Shown here one piece after another: positions 1 through 11,602 of a DNA stretch of 64,000 nucleotides. Within the stretch, counting starts at the first letter, position 1; each line of letters starts with the position of its first letter. The stretch covers positions 186,001-250,000 of the forward strand of contig JARGSG010000025.1 of NCBI GenBank assembly GCA_030374805.1. The letters are read 5' to 3'. The notes under the pieces were generated by a model. It had not been told where the DNA came from, did not search any database, and saw nothing but the letters and a program-made list of their open reading frames with translations. This DNA comes from Gracilaria gracilis. Its lineage: Eukaryota > Rhodophyta > Florideophyceae > Gracilariales > Gracilariaceae. A program made the translations under genes and the position numbers.

Positions 1-1213
1 ATAGAGATCAGGGCTTTGCAGAGGCTTGTTTGCTGCTGTCGTTGGGTGCATAGGGAGGCCCGCAGTGTGGGGCCACTGACGCCCATTGCACTTGGAAAGG
101 TTCAGTTTCTGCAGTACGCTGTTAACTGTGTTGGGTTGGCTAACGTGGATGCTGCCGTCATCCTTATAATTCTAAGACCATCCTGTGTACAGTGAGGGGC
201 GTCCGAGACGGTGGATGTTGTATTTCATGGCTAATTGATTGAAGAACGAATCGAGTAATTGCGTGGTGGTTGCGCTGGCAAGAAAGTCATCGATATTGAG
301 AACGACGATAATGGAGGCTGCAGAGCGCTCGCGTTTCAAAAAGAGAGCGGGATCTTCCTCGGATTGTTCGAAGCCGAGACGCTTCATGTAGGCCCAGGCG
401 GGGCGCAGGTAATTATAATCAGCAGATGGTGATCCGTATATGTTTTTGGTGAGCTGTCCACCGACAGTTTTGTGCTTGAAGGATCCGTTGAAACGTGGAT
501 GTTGCTTGACAAAGACGGGTTTGTCATATGTGTATGGTTCGTGCGGAAAGGCGGATTTAATGTCGAAGTGTTCCATGTGCAATTTTTATTGGGCAGTGAG
601 GGCAAAAACGAGACGTGTCGTGACTTTCTGGGATAGATGAGCCGAGGTTCTATGTTTGTCGAAATCCAAGTTCGGTTCATGAGATCGCCTCTAAGCGCGC
701 ATCTTGCGTTTTTTCTACAATGGACCCTTCGGAGTTGCTCTTGTATCGGTAAGTCATTGTAAGGGAAACCAGGCGTTTCGGTAAATCAGCTGAAGGGATC
801 CATTTAATGGCGTTCATGGCGTCCAGCTTGTCTAGTTCGTTGTTGTGTGCAGATGCTCTGGAGAGAGCATCGGGGTATCCGGAAGCTTGTTGTCGTGATA
901 ATGGTGCGGGTGTGGTGGACGTGATCATGCTAGGCGTTGAATGAAATTGGTACGCTTTGAAGGCTTTCGCGTGAGTAAAACTGGGATCGCGAGAAGGATC
1001 ATAAGGGCGAAAATGTTCGATGCGGACACTTCGATACTGAACATGACCGAGGATGAGAACCATGATGTTTAGATGGTCGATGCCGTATTGGTAACGGCAG
1101 CGGATTCTCCGGTCGTCGATTTTATTTTGTTTAGTGGCATCGGTCGGGAGGAATGCATATCCTAGTTGCCCAAAAGCGAAGAGTCGTTTTACTGGAGAGG
1201 GCCGCTGGTACAA
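1..1213 (-). pseudogene. Copia A integrase C-terminus and reverse transcriptase
   Basis: Two minus-strand pieces belong together. Bases 677-1213 encode the integrase tail and the RT entry motif (AIKWIPSADLPKRL then SIVEKTQDARLEA, corresponding to the Copia KW-x-KxKxxADGS/KARLVA block). Bases 172-582 encode the RT core: HFDIKSAFPHEPY (Copia DVKTAFLHG block) and VVLNIDDFLAS, where the YVDD box has become NIDD. The stop near 172 is followed in frame by more RT sequence down to base 1. The altered YVDD box and breaks mean a dead copy. Confidence 0.8.
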
Positions 1214-1423
1214 GGCTTCGTACGGGATGGATTGGATGGCATAATGATATATGAGATTGTATTTGAATGCAGCATCTCGTATTGCTGCTTCCCAATACTC
1301 GTTGGAATGTCAGCTGTGTTTGAGTGCTGCAGGAGCCGCGTGAAGAAGCGTTTGGTTGACGCGTTCGGCGATGGCATTTTGTTGCGGGGTATAAGGTATG
1401 GATGTGGTGTGGAGGATTCCGTG

Positions 1424-3358
1424 CTACTTGTATATTCTGGATATGTCACGGCTGAGGTATTCTTTGGCGTTGTCGGTGATATATGTGACTGGATAACGAT
1501 CTGTGCGATTGAATACGTGCTGAAGGATGAACCGAATGTGTTGTGAGAGGGTTTTGCGGGTTTTGCCAAAGGCCACTTGCAGGTAGAGAGTTTGTATATC
1601 CATGAAGGTAATGAAGTAGCGGTTTCCCTGCAATGAAGGTTGTGGAAGAGGACCACATATATCGGATATAAGGGTCTCGCCGCGAAGGTAATTGTGAGTG
1701 GTGGCAGGGTGAGGGCGAGCGCGTAGTTTGCCTCGCAAACATGGACTGCATGAAAGTTTCGTTCCTGTTGTGGTAAGTGCGGGTGGAATCGAAAGAAGTT
1801 TGAGCTTTGCCATACGATGCAGAGTGGTTGGATGAACGTGATTAAGGATGAGGTGCAAATTGTGGAGGTGAGACTGCGTTTCTGATGGATCCGATGGATT
1901 CTGTTCGAAGTGATACTGCGAGAGGGGTTTCCGTGATGATACGGATTTTGGAGGTGGTGTGGAAAGAGGGTCCGGATGTCGGCGTTTGCGAGGAGGTGGA
2001 TCCATTGCAGGAAGGGAAAGTGTTGTCTTGCGAGGGGTATAAGGTTGCGTGGATGTTTGAGAGGTAACTGTGAGAGCAGTAGCTTTTCTTGGAGCAAGGT
2101 CCAATAAGTAGGCGCCGTTCTTCCATGTGGCGGTGGCAATAATACGCAATGTACGCTTATGAAGTAGAAAGGCTCTACTATTGGTGAAGAGTATTTGGCC
2201 AATGAGTGTCGCAAGAGAACGGACAGACAAAAGGTTGCTTTTGACCTCTGGATTAATCAACGCGGGAATCGCAATCTTGTGACCTGCTTTAGTTCTGATC
2301 TGAAGAATGCCCTTCTGAGACGTGTAAAGAGATGCGTCCGTTGCAATGATTGATATGATCTGTTTCGTAAGGTCCGTTTTTCGTGAAACACTGTGGTTTA
2401 TGATGCTGGGATGAGCACCAGAATTGAGCATATACTTACGTGACTTTTCGGTGTCCAACTTTTTAGAGTCTGCAACGGCCATTAGGGCGCGGATTGTTTC
2501 CTCTGAAATACCGTGACATTGCGCAGTATTAGCCCTGGCACGACCACGACCCTTGTGAGCTTTGGTATTGGATTGAATCTCCTCCAGTTTGGTAGAAATC
2601 TTCGAGAGCATATTCGTTACGTGTGAATTGGGCTGTCTGTTGCCGTAGCCTCTGCCGCGACTGAGTCCGTGACCTCTGTCGCCAGCGCGGCTGCCAGTGT
2701 GGCGAAATGGAGTGAACGATGTGCTAGTCTCTGTCTGACGCTGAATTAGGCGTTCGTATTCTTTGAGGCGGAGCTGACATTCGTTGATGGTTGTTGGGCG
2801 TGCATTCAAGAGCATGTTGGTCACTTGGGTTCGAAACCGTTGATCTGAAGCCAAACCTTGTAAAACAAAGTTCAAAGTGAACGTTTCGGATTGAACTCCC
2901 GGAGTGTTGGCCATAATTTGTTTCTTACGAATAGAAAGATGATCAGCAATATACTCGGCAATATTTCCATATCGACTGATATGAAGTGCCTCGTTCATGA
3001 AGGAAAAGGCATCAGTTTGGTTTTTGGTAGCCAAAATTGTGTTAACGTCCTCAATGATTTGGCCAGCGGTTTTTGTGACTATGGTGGGATCTGCGTTGAG
3101 ATTAACGACGTCTGCGGTTATGCTTTTGGTTGTCATGCGTCGAAAGCTGGAGGCAACTTTCTTGTCTACGTTGGTCTCGGGTTGGAATTGGGGATAAAGT
3201 AGTTTCTCAAGATCAGGTTCTATGACAGTATCTTTCAGATTTTGTATCCATTGATGGTGATTTGCCGTCAAAAGTTCGACAAGCTCTTCAGTAGAGCGCC
3301 AGCTGGGGTATATTGGATGTGGTTTGGTTTCCGGATTTGATGAGGAAGATGCCGGCAT
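1424..3358 (-). pseudogene. Copia A gag, protease and start of integrase
   Basis: This 644-codon open stretch starts with a UBN2-like gag (residues about 15-230). An RG-rich linker (RGHGLSRGRGYGNRQ) and a degenerate protease follow; the usual DSGA active site reads NSGAHPSI, so the catalytic Asp is lost. Next come a pre-integrase HHCC-like zone (LHNLHLILNHVHPTT, with CSPCLRGK) and the integrase start (SDICGPLP, then YITDNAKEYLS for the second Asp). The frame breaks before the integrase Glu. In an active Copia element this protein would package RNA, process the polyprotein and integrate cDNA. Loss of the protease Asp and the frame break make it non-functional. Confidence 0.8.
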
Positions 3359-3684
3359 ATTGGCCAGGTCTTGCGTGTTTTGATGTCGGTAGTCCTCCTG
3401 AAAGCCGATAGTAGCGTTCTACCAGAGATCTAACAAAATCTCTCTGGTGTCTCGGTAATGTGCTCGTTGTGAGCGTTTCGAGGGTTGAGTTTGGGATGGG
3501 ATCGAGTCGCAGTGTTTAAACAGGCCTCTAACCTGTGATCGTGAACGATGACCGCCGAAGTCTGTGACGGTCGACGGCGGTTGGAGTATTTATTGTGGCA
3601 GTTTGTGGACGTGTACACGTGATGACACCCAATACAAGTGAGTCACGATATAGTGCTCGATTGGTTAGTGCTATCCTCTATATA
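3359..3684. other. Copia A leader or LTR remnant, no gene
   Basis: No coding sequence is visible. By position this should hold the 5' leader and 5' LTR of Copia A. On the minus strand TGGTAGAACGCT lies about 60 bases upstream of gag and could be a primer-binding relic, but with no second LTR this is weak. The right end has three copies of TAGTGCT-type sequence (3654-3690), the last of which begins the neighbouring TA-flanked element. Confidence 0.4.
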
Positions 3685-3733
3685 GTGCTACCCCAAACCA
3701 CTTGGCACGATTTTGGCCTGATTTGAGAAGGTA

Positions 3734-6469
3734 CTGTGGGGTGCCCTATAATGTTAAACACTTGTAGAAACCAACTTCCGAACGGTACGTTCTCGACTTC
3801 AGCCCATTCATTAACGCCCAGAATGCTTGCTCTGCCACTCTGTTGCGCTCTTCTGAATGCAATTCGGTGAAAGAACGTCGTCGAACAATGTGATAAGCAT
3901 AACTGCAAGTGTTGAACAATGGACGTCAAAACTCTACAAAATGTCCCCGGTTTAGAGAGTTTACAACGCAATTCAATCTTTTCATTTCCGCACATCCAGT
4001 GAAATTACGCACACAAAGACTGTCGAGTCCTCTTAGTCCCCCAATGCAAAACCAGTCAACCCTAACCTCACCACCGTTCCGTATGTTCAGTTGCAAACCT
4101 TGCTTTCGTAAGCGCAGCTATTTCTCTCAACAACCGAACAAGAACGCTAGGCTCTTCGTAGCGCTCGGTACGGTATGCCGCCTGCGATTCCTCAAACTTC
4201 TTTCTCGACCGGCACTTTTTGATGCGGACATCCGCTTCTTTCGCCAACATCTTCAGCCCGAGAATGCGCGTTGCTTTACGTTCACGCTTCCGTTTGGCGT
4301 CCTGTTGATTCAGTAGTTGAATGGCTCGTTCAGAAGTCACAACGGCACCCAGAGATGTATCCAAAAACCCAGATTTAGTAGGTTCCACCTCCCCAATAAT
4401 TTCCAGACTGGTGGCCTTTCGTCGTTCATCCAACATGTTGATCATGTCGTCGACAGAGGCGACGCGCGTAGGTTCTTCTGCACTATATGGCCTTGCTTGA
4501 GCAAAAGACGGTATTCGTCAAGAGGGCATATTCCAGTTGCTCGGAAACCTGCCTTGATGTTGTCGGACGTGAATGATTCTTCGTAGGATTTTGTTATCAA
4601 CTTCGTGACGTCCAACTCGCCCAGCATTGGTTCAACTCCAATACCATTCGTGACCGATTGCGCAATGTTTCGGAAGAGGGTTTTGAAAGCCGGAAAAACC
4701 GTGACATCCAGCGGCTGTTTTGTGCCGCTCGTGTGCGCTGGGAGTGAGTACCAAATGATCTTGTTCATTCTGAACTTCTTTAACACCCCAATCGATAAAT
4801 GGGAGCAATAACCATCGTAGATTAAGAAGAACTTACGCCCATTTTCTTGATGAACCAATTTTCCCACTCTAAAAAGTTCCAGGAATCAATCGACGACACA
4901 TCTTTCTTGGCGTGAATTAACGCACTTCGTGGCAGCAATTCCGAGATGCACTGCGACCGCTCTTCTCCACCCGGATGGATTGTTGTCGTTCGAACACGAA
5001 TTCGGCTCCCGTGGTAAACGGACAGTGGTCTATCACGCTCTCTATTTCCATGCACACAAGCCAGGATGCTGATTCGGTTTACATTCTTGAAAGCCGCAGC
5101 GGGGACCAACGGCTTTTGACCGCGCAAAGAGTAGGACTTTTTTCTGGAAGCACTCCTCTCGTTCCACGCTGAAACACCAGTTTCATCAACGTTAACAAAC
5201 CACTTGGGGTCGATGTCGAGTTGTCTAATGATATGCTCTAAACGAGCAAAGTGGGCCATTAAGCTTTCGCCATTTGTGGCACGGTATCGAACCGCATCCT
5301 GACTTTGAACAGCGCAGTAAGTTATCTTGTCCGAATGCCGTTTTTCAAAGGCTCGACAGAATTTGTCGCCCTGACGAGAATCCCGAAAGCGCATACGGCT
5401 TCTTATCCACGCGGGAAGGTCCTCAACTAACATTTGAACCGTGTCCTTTAAGTCGTTTCGCGTAAGTGGTTTACCCAAGTAAGCATACCGTGTCAAGATG
5501 GTACAGATCTGGTTCTCCTCCATCAACGTCAGCGACCGACCAAATATGACTGCTGGTTTGGTTTTGTCGCCATGATTGTAGCGGTACCACAACGTACTGG
5601 CAGGTACTCCCACCCGATCGGCCGCTTTTCGGAACGACATTCCACGTCGGATGAGCTTTCTGCCTTGGTGGTAAGGTCTGTCAGGATCCAGGAATCGTTT
5701 GCGAGTTTGGAGGGCGAGGAAAATATTACCCGCCGAGGCAGGTATGCGACGCATGTTGTGGTTGGTCAAGTGTTGATAAAGAGGTTGATGAAAGTTGTGT
5801 CGGATGTTGGTTTTCTTTTGTTTCTTCTTGGGCTGAAAAGGAAATGGTTGCACTTTTATAGACTGGGGTTTCGCTTTCAATTGGTGTCTTTTGTGTTTTT
5901 TTGGTCTTAGAGTGTTAAGGACGTTATTGCGATGTTGGGAATTTGGGAATTGACCTTAGCCTTGTTTACTTTTGAAGTGAATAGATATCGTTTGGGTGCT
6001 GGGAGATGACATTTGGTTGAAAGATACTGCGATTTTGCGGTGTCTACAAGTGGTGTCGTGAACTCGGGTGGGTCCTTTGATGCATAGGACGTGCTCGTTT
6101 GATATACACTCAGAGCGGGAGTGTTATTGAGACAAGGACGAAGTGAGATTGCAATCTGGAACAGAGTTTTCGGCGAAGAAGGACACTACACCTGAAGTGT
6201 GGCCACCAAAGATTGCGCTTGCAGCGCTGTTTTGGTTCGCATGGTTGCGGTTGCTATCGGTAGGGATTCTACTGAAAGATAGGTAACTCAATTGCATGTA
6301 TAGGGAGTTCTGGAATTTGTATGTTGGAGGTGAAACAGTTCCATCTTTACCAAAAGGTATGCAATAAACGATCGGAAAACTCACGAGTTTTTCAAAGAAG
6401 AGCTCAAATCTAGAATTCTTGTTTGTTTCAATTCGGGGGCACCTGTTCAATGTACAGGGCACCCCACAG
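3734..6469 (-). mobile_element. pogo-type DNA transposon with inverted ends and TA duplication
   Basis: Left end CTGTGGGGTGCCCTATA (3734) and right end (reverse complement from 6469) CTGTGGGGTGCCCTGTA match at 16 of 17 positions. TA borders both sides (3732-3733, 6470-6471), the target duplication expected for Tc1/mariner/pogo transposases. The 2.74-kb unit contains one transposase gene on the minus strand (4068-5880). About 590 bp at the right (5881-6469) is its non-coding 5' flank. Both ends are intact, but the transposase gene is frameshifted, so this copy could move only with help from another copy. Confidence 0.9.
4068..5880 (-). pseudogene. pogo/Tigger-like transposase (DDE, frameshifted)
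   Basis: The transposase cuts and pastes its own element. The N-terminal part (4822-5880) has a psq/CENP-B-like helix-turn-helix (RKLIRRGMSFRKAADRVGV, then ASTLWYRYN) and the first catalytic Asp in KWFVNVDETGVSAW. A one-base frameshift near 4830 moves the frame to 4442-4867, which carries the second Asp (LIYDGYCSHLS) and third Asp (GTKQPLDVTVF). The spacing between them is 35 residues. A further shift at 4442-4445 leads to a basic C-terminal tail ending at 4068. The three Asp residues are kept, so decay appears recent. Confidence 0.88.
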
Positions 6470-6471
6470 TA

Positions 6472-7090
6472 TCAAGAAAAGGTGCTTTAACCACCATCGG
6501 CGCCCTCAATAACCCTTTTTCTACGATAAAACCGCATCATTATTTCAATAATATTATACTGTACCTCTTGTTTTTAAGAATTGCTTTTTGATGTGTTAAT
6601 CACTGCGATGCTGAATTGGTGTCGGGATCCACGCGCGATCGTATTCACTACTGGAAGTGCGAACCGAATAAAGCGCAATCCACAATTGTGCCGCCATTTA
6701 GATGTTGGACGGGGGTAGCACTACAGTCCGCGAAACGCAGAAGGCAACAACCACAATAGTCAGGAATTTCTGCCATTAAAGCACAAACACACTTAACAGA
6801 GTACATCACGTGAGAGCGCTTTATTAGAAGAATAAAGAAACGCACAAAGACAATTGATTACTGTATCTTTGTACATCTCAAGCGCATATTACTTCACAGG
6901 GATCCCTTTAAGCCGCGAAGTTACAAAGTATACGTTCGTTCCTACCTCCTTTCAATCCCAAGTACTAATACTTCATGGCGTTTCCTTTGGCATCCATTGC
7001 AGCAAACAGCCTTCGCTTGATGCTGCTGTAGAGTTTGAGCAGATATTCAGTCTGCAGCTCATCTCAAGCCTTTAGGATTGCCTCCTCCAA
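6472..7090. other. Non-coding stretch between pogo element and Tc1 transposase
   Basis: No convincing coding sequence is seen. It holds the right arm of the TA-flanked repeat (6712-6721). The portion 6724-7090 is probably 3' flank of the Tc1 element whose transposase stop is at 7091. Confidence 0.5.
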
Positions 7091-7773
7091 TCACACGACG
7101 GATTCAAACTGCTCATACCAATGAAAGACCTTACGAGCCATCTCACCCCATACATTTTCAATTATATTTAACTCCGGATACTTCGCCGGCCATGGAAGCG
7201 TCCTAAAATTGTTCTGAACAAACCAATTTCTTGTATATATTGCAGTATGAATGGACGCATTGTCCTGTTGAAAAATGTAAGGGTGAGGTTCTCCAAAAAT
7301 CTCTGCCACGAAGGCAAGCAAACCGTTGTCCAGCGTCTGGCAATATTTCACTGCATTCTGCTTTCCACTCACAAATATCAGCTTTGACACCCCGTAAAAA
7401 GAAATTGCTCCCCAAACTATGACGGATCCTCCACCATTTTGTCGTGTATAGAAGCGACGTTGGCCCCGTCTCAAATCATGCCAATAGAAGGCGAGACCAT
7501 CTGGACCATCAAGGTTAAACCTCTTCTCATCCGAGAAAACAACCTTGACCCAAAACTGGTCACCCTTGCTCATTTGTCGGCGTGCCCATTCCAGGCGTCG
7601 TATTTTGCGAGTTTGCGTCATTTGCGTAGCCTTTAAAAGCTTTCTTTGCTTGAGATGGGGAGTGTCACGTAATATTTGTTGAATTCTTCTAACTCCAATG
7701 GTTTAGTTCAGTGGTGATTTGAGTTCGTAAGCGCTATAGTTTCCACTAGAAGCCAAGCGAATCAGCAGTCCTC
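7091..7773 (-). pseudogene. Tc1-like transposase, C-terminal two thirds (DD34E)
   Basis: This is the catalytic part of a Tc1/mariner transposase. The first Asp is in VVFSDEKRFNLDGPDG, the second in YIFQQDNASIHTA, and the Glu in PELNIIENVWGEMAR, with 34 residues between the second Asp and the Glu. Coding sequence continues upstream in frame from 7621 to 7773 (GLLIRLASSGNYSAYELK), crossing one TAA at 7703-7705. It then stops abruptly at the Copia B LTR. The missing N-terminal helix-turn-helix is found 39.5 kb away at 47300-47506, so one gene was split by the Copia insertion. Confidence 0.9.
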
Positions 7774-7995
7774 TCGCAGAAAGGCTAGTCAGGTGAAAAA
7801 AGACGAGGTGAGCTGAGAGCTGCAGACTCTTGCATATGGGTACTGCAGCTCTCTCTTTATACGGAGTCAGGTACAACTGTGCTCACGTACCCAATGAGAA
7901 AGATGGTCACTCAAATACAAATACAAAATCAAGTACATTCTTCTCGTGACCAATGCAAACTTACATTCAAACCAATATAGAAACGTTCAAAGTCA
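7774..7995 (-). repeat. Copia B 3' LTR
   Basis: The segment from TCGCAGAAAGG to CAAAGTCA aligns along its length with 47077-47299, sharing blocks such as GCTAGTCAGGTGA and GGTGAGCTGAGAGCTGCAG. On the minus strand it begins TGACTTTG. A G-rich run (TTGGGGGCG, 8002-8010) directly precedes it, in the place of a polypurine tract. Confidence 0.85.
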
Positions 7996-9850
7996 CTGAA
8001 ACGCCCCCAAGACCGACAAGGGAGCAACTCGTAGAGCTCTTCGATGCAATTCGAAGAGCTCACCGATAAGGGACTTTGTAAAGATGCCAGCTCGATTTTC
8101 CCTAAATGGAACATGAGACACGCACACCAATTTCTTCTCAACAGCATCCAGTACATGATTGTGCCTCAGTTCAATGTGCTTTACCTTCCGCTTGCCAAAG
8201 TCAGTCTCCGTCCACGAAATAGCACCAAGTTGGTCTTGAAGTAAAGCAATAGCGTACCCAATGACAACCCAAAATTCCTCGAAGACATTCTTCAACCACG
8301 TAATCTGCTTGATGCATTCTGACATCGCATAAAACTCGGCTTCACTAGTAGACAGGGCGGTAGACTTCTGAAGCGTCCATATAACGGGGATGTGCCCAAC
8401 GGTGATCACAGAACCCCCCCTGGAGCGACGCTTCTCACGATCACGCCCCCAATCCGCATCAGACCAAGACGAGACATGAGTAGAAACCGTGCGGGGAATG
8501 ATCAGTCTGTAGTCTTTAGTTCCACTAAAATAGCGAATGACCTTCTTCATACATTGCCAGTGCTCCGGAAGTGGGTTAGACGAGAACCTACTAAGCATGG
8601 AAACGGCAGTGGACAGGTCAGGGCTAGTACGAGTGCTCAAGAACAGAAGTGAGCCAAGAATCTCCTTATACGGAACTTCCATCATTGCAGTAGTTTCGGA
8701 ATTAGTGGGAACGGCAAGGGCGTCGTAAAGGCAATGCGTATGAGGAAGGGGATGGGCAAGCGGCGTTGCAGTGTCCATGTGAGACTGGGATATGATCCTC
8801 TCGATGAGAGGACGTTGGTGGAGATGTATTAAATGCTCATCTTCAACAATAGACACTCCCAAGTACAAGTCCGTCTTGCCAAGGTCGGAGACATTATAGT
8901 TCTGAGTCAACTTTTCCTTAAGCCAAGCTGTAAGATTACGAGGACCAAAGATGCTGAGGTCATCCACATACGCAAGAACAATGACGGTTTGTAAACCAGT
9001 ACCGGAGGCAAATACACAAGGAGCAGACTGTATCTTATGGAATCCAAGAAAGCAAAGGTAATGAGAAAGATTTTCGTACCACAGCTTCGGAGATTATAGG
9101 GTGCCATAGAGGGACTTAATGGGTTTCACTACTCGTCCATCGGCTTCAGGAACACCCAGAATCCAAGGGAGTGTAATCCAAACCGGTGAATCAGAGGGCA
9201 TACTGGCGTGTAGGAAGGCACCCTTGACGTCTATATGCTGTCGATCCCATTGCATGGCAGTGGAAAGAACCATCATAACCCGCAATATTTCGAAGTTGAG
9301 GACCGGTGCAAAGAGACTGTCTCTGTCTGTGACAGGTTGGAAGTTACCACGGGCAACCAGACGCGCTTTGAAACGGAGGGGCTGGCCATTATGGTATCGT
9401 TTAAGACGAAAGATGAATCCAGACGGAATGGGCCGGCCAAGATCTTCGGTAGCATCTTCGTAAGTTCCCAAGGCACAAATAGTGTCAAGTTCAGTACGAA
9501 TGGCATCCATCCAGTACTCCGCTTCGACAGAAGAGAGAGCGTGACGTAAAGTGGGCTCATCAGAGGTGCTTATCTGCGTCGGAAATGATCGCGCAGCATT
9601 GGCCATCGCAGACTCGAGGTCAGACGCATACTCACGAAGCTCTGGATCGTAGGTGGAAGGCTTTGCTGGATAATGAGAAAAACCGGAAGAGGAGACACTG
9701 GTGCAATCGTTTTCATCCGTGTCAGCTAAGTGAGCCACGGAAGGATTACCGTCCTCTCCATCGTAGCTGGAATCGTCATCTACGAGAGGATTGCGTAGGT
9801 CAGGTGAAGCGACAAGGGGAGAAGCACCGCCAATTAACTATAGACCAGGA
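7993..9850 (-). pseudogene. Copia B reverse transcriptase and RNase H
   Basis: One reading frame is broken by a single TAA near 9096-9098. The TAA falls at the Gln of the Copia block normally reading LYGLKQSPR (here SLYGTL-stop-SPKLWYENL), a likely C-to-T change. RT motifs are RLKRYHNGQPLRFKARLVA, HIDVKGAFLHASMPSD and VLAYVDDLSIFG, so the YVDD box is intact. RNase H follows with SWSDADWG, STSEAEFYAMSE and the KHIELRHNHVLDAV block. Apart from one nonsense change this part looks close to functional. Confidence 0.88.
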
Positions 9851-9953
9851 AATTCATGCTCCAAGAACCGGACATGCTTGGTTGTGGTTATGCCGTTTGC
9901 AGTTAGGATCTTGTACACGCCTCCGGATATGTGACCAAGGTTAATCCTTTCGT

Positions 9954-11597
9954 TCAAACGCGGCTGCATCTTCTTGCGAGTGGGTGGGTTGACCTCAACA
10001 GCGCTCTACAGCCAAATGTTCGAAGGTGCTCCACAATGTGAGAATGCTCTTGTAACAGGTGCGCAAAAGGGATGAGGCTGGTGCCGCTATAGAAATTGAC
10101 ATTCTTGCAGAAGACCACATGATTAAGAGCATCACTCCAGTAAGAAATCGGAAGGTTGGCTTGCTGCAGACACGCACGAATTGGTCCCATCGGTAAGGCA
10201 ATATGGGGTTCTGCCAATCCAATGGATGACGGTGTGTCAGCAGAAGTTTTGGTGATAACAACACCATTTCGTTTCAGATGCTTCTGTTCTTTGGAAAATT
10301 TCGAGCCACCGTTTGAATGAAGGGAAAGCAACCTATGGCTCGTTTGACGTTCAAACCAGTTGGAATATTCCAGAATGACATCTGATGCAGCCCCTTTGCG
10401 GACCAGTGTGGCAGCGAAGAGATAACGCGTAAACTCATCAACAATGACAATGTAGTATACGTGCCCTTCTTCGGAGTCGGAACCGGCAAACGTGATGTCG
10501 GTGTGGAAGTGACCGGGTTTGGACGCAGATGTGAGAGTACCACCGAAACTGCGGCGAAACTCGCCACGGGCACAAGGGATACAGTCTGGTGGTGAATGAC
10601 CAGAACCAGAAAGAATGTGGTTCCGAATTAGCTTTATGATGTCCGTTCTGGAAGCCGTGTGACCCAGGCGATTGTGCCATAATGTGACGGAGTCAGCAGT
10701 CAGATCGAGCTCCTCAATTACCTCTTCCGTATCCAAACATTGAACGTTAAATGAATCTGCATCACTATCGGGCTCGTTACCCTCCACATGCTCGTAGATA
10801 GTGTCTTCATTGGCTTGGGCACTATAGCAATGCACATCATGAGTATGCAGGAGCTCAGAAATCCCGGCCATCATGGCCGATACGTGTTGATCACACGAAG
10901 CCATGGGTGGCTGAAGAGTGTGTGAGCCATCGGCCGAAATATAATACAACCCATCGGCCTGTTTTGGGGCATTTCCAATGATACGTAATTCATCCTCCAG
11001 ATCAATGATATACGCCACCTTGGGAAGGAAGAGAACAGCAAGTTGTTTCGTAGTCAAAGCAGGAATGGAAAAGAGACTCATGGCAATCTCAGAAGAAACC
11101 AGAGTGTTGCTTAAGGTAACATCTGGGGTGCTCCCAGCATATGTCCACGACACAGGCCGCACCCCTCGTTTCGTGGCAATGATTTCGGTGTCATCACCGA
11201 GAGCAATTGGCATTGTGCATGCTGAACTCTGGGGAAAATGTTCCGAGGACGAAGCAAGTTAAGTCGTTGAACCAGAATCAAGCATTAACAAATTGTCATT
11301 TGAGGTTCTTAACGTCATCGCCCGTGGTCGGGTAACGGCTGCACGATTACTGCTTTTCTTAACGTTTGATCCTGTGTCACGTTGTTCCGATAGATTGTTC
11401 GAGAGTTGGTTTGAGACTTCTCGACGGGCATCTGTGGTGAGAATAAGTTTGTTCTTGGGATTCATAGGGTTTAGGTAGCAATGATTGGTTGTATGATTAT
11501 CCTTGCTACATATGGCACACTTCTGTCTCACAGCAGTGGCCCGTTCAGGGACATGTGTTCTAAACGTTCGTAATTCATCAAGGAGTCGAGTGGTAAC
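9954..11597 (-). pseudogene. Copia B nucleocapsid, protease and integrase
   Basis: It begins with a CCHC zinc knuckle (CAICSKDNHTTNHC) and protease motif LMLDSGSTT, followed at once by TAA (near 11259). The frame then continues with integrase zinc residues LWHNRLGHTAS and CIPCARGEFRRSF. The integrase core shows HFHTDITF for the first Asp; the second reads LHSNGGSKF, where the usual Asp of SDNGGEF is changed. The integrase tail shifts frame near 10020 and continues as RKKMQPRLNERINLG and EHEFPGL. The upstream gag portion lies beyond the Gypsy insertion at 46406-46946. Confidence 0.85.
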
Positions 11598-11602
11598 AAC
11601 GT

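Larger units (their letters stand above)
1..3358 (-). mobile_element. Copia-type LTR retrotransposon A, degraded, cut by window edge
   Basis: Minus-strand remains appear in Copia order: gag, protease, integrase, reverse transcriptase. The coding trace continues past base 1 into the RT/RNase H region, where residues such as DGSIHVSQPNTVNSVL can be read in bases 1-171. Frames change near 1420-1200 and again near 680-580, and catalytic motifs are altered, so this is an old inactive copy. Only the 5' side can lie inside the window. I could not fix an LTR by comparison because the other LTR is outside. Confidence 0.85.
3685..6721. mobile_element. Small TA-flanked inverted-repeat element interrupted by the pogo element
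   Basis: GTGCTACCCC at 3685-3694 is exactly inverted at 6712-6721, and each copy is bordered on the outside by TA (3683-3684 and 6722-6723). Removing the pogo element leaves about 300 bp without coding potential, which fits a MITE of Tc1/mariner type. An alternative is that the left repeat (TATAGTGC at 3681) is one end of the larger Tc1 element whose other end may lie near 54440. Confidence 0.45.

Noticed and set aside
1189-2214. 341-codon minus-strand frame over Copia A
   Set aside because: Overlaps the recognisable gag-protease-integrase frame and has no motifs.
3430-3620. LTR boundaries for Copia A
   Set aside because: No second copy in the window and no clear TG...CA pair next to a primer site.
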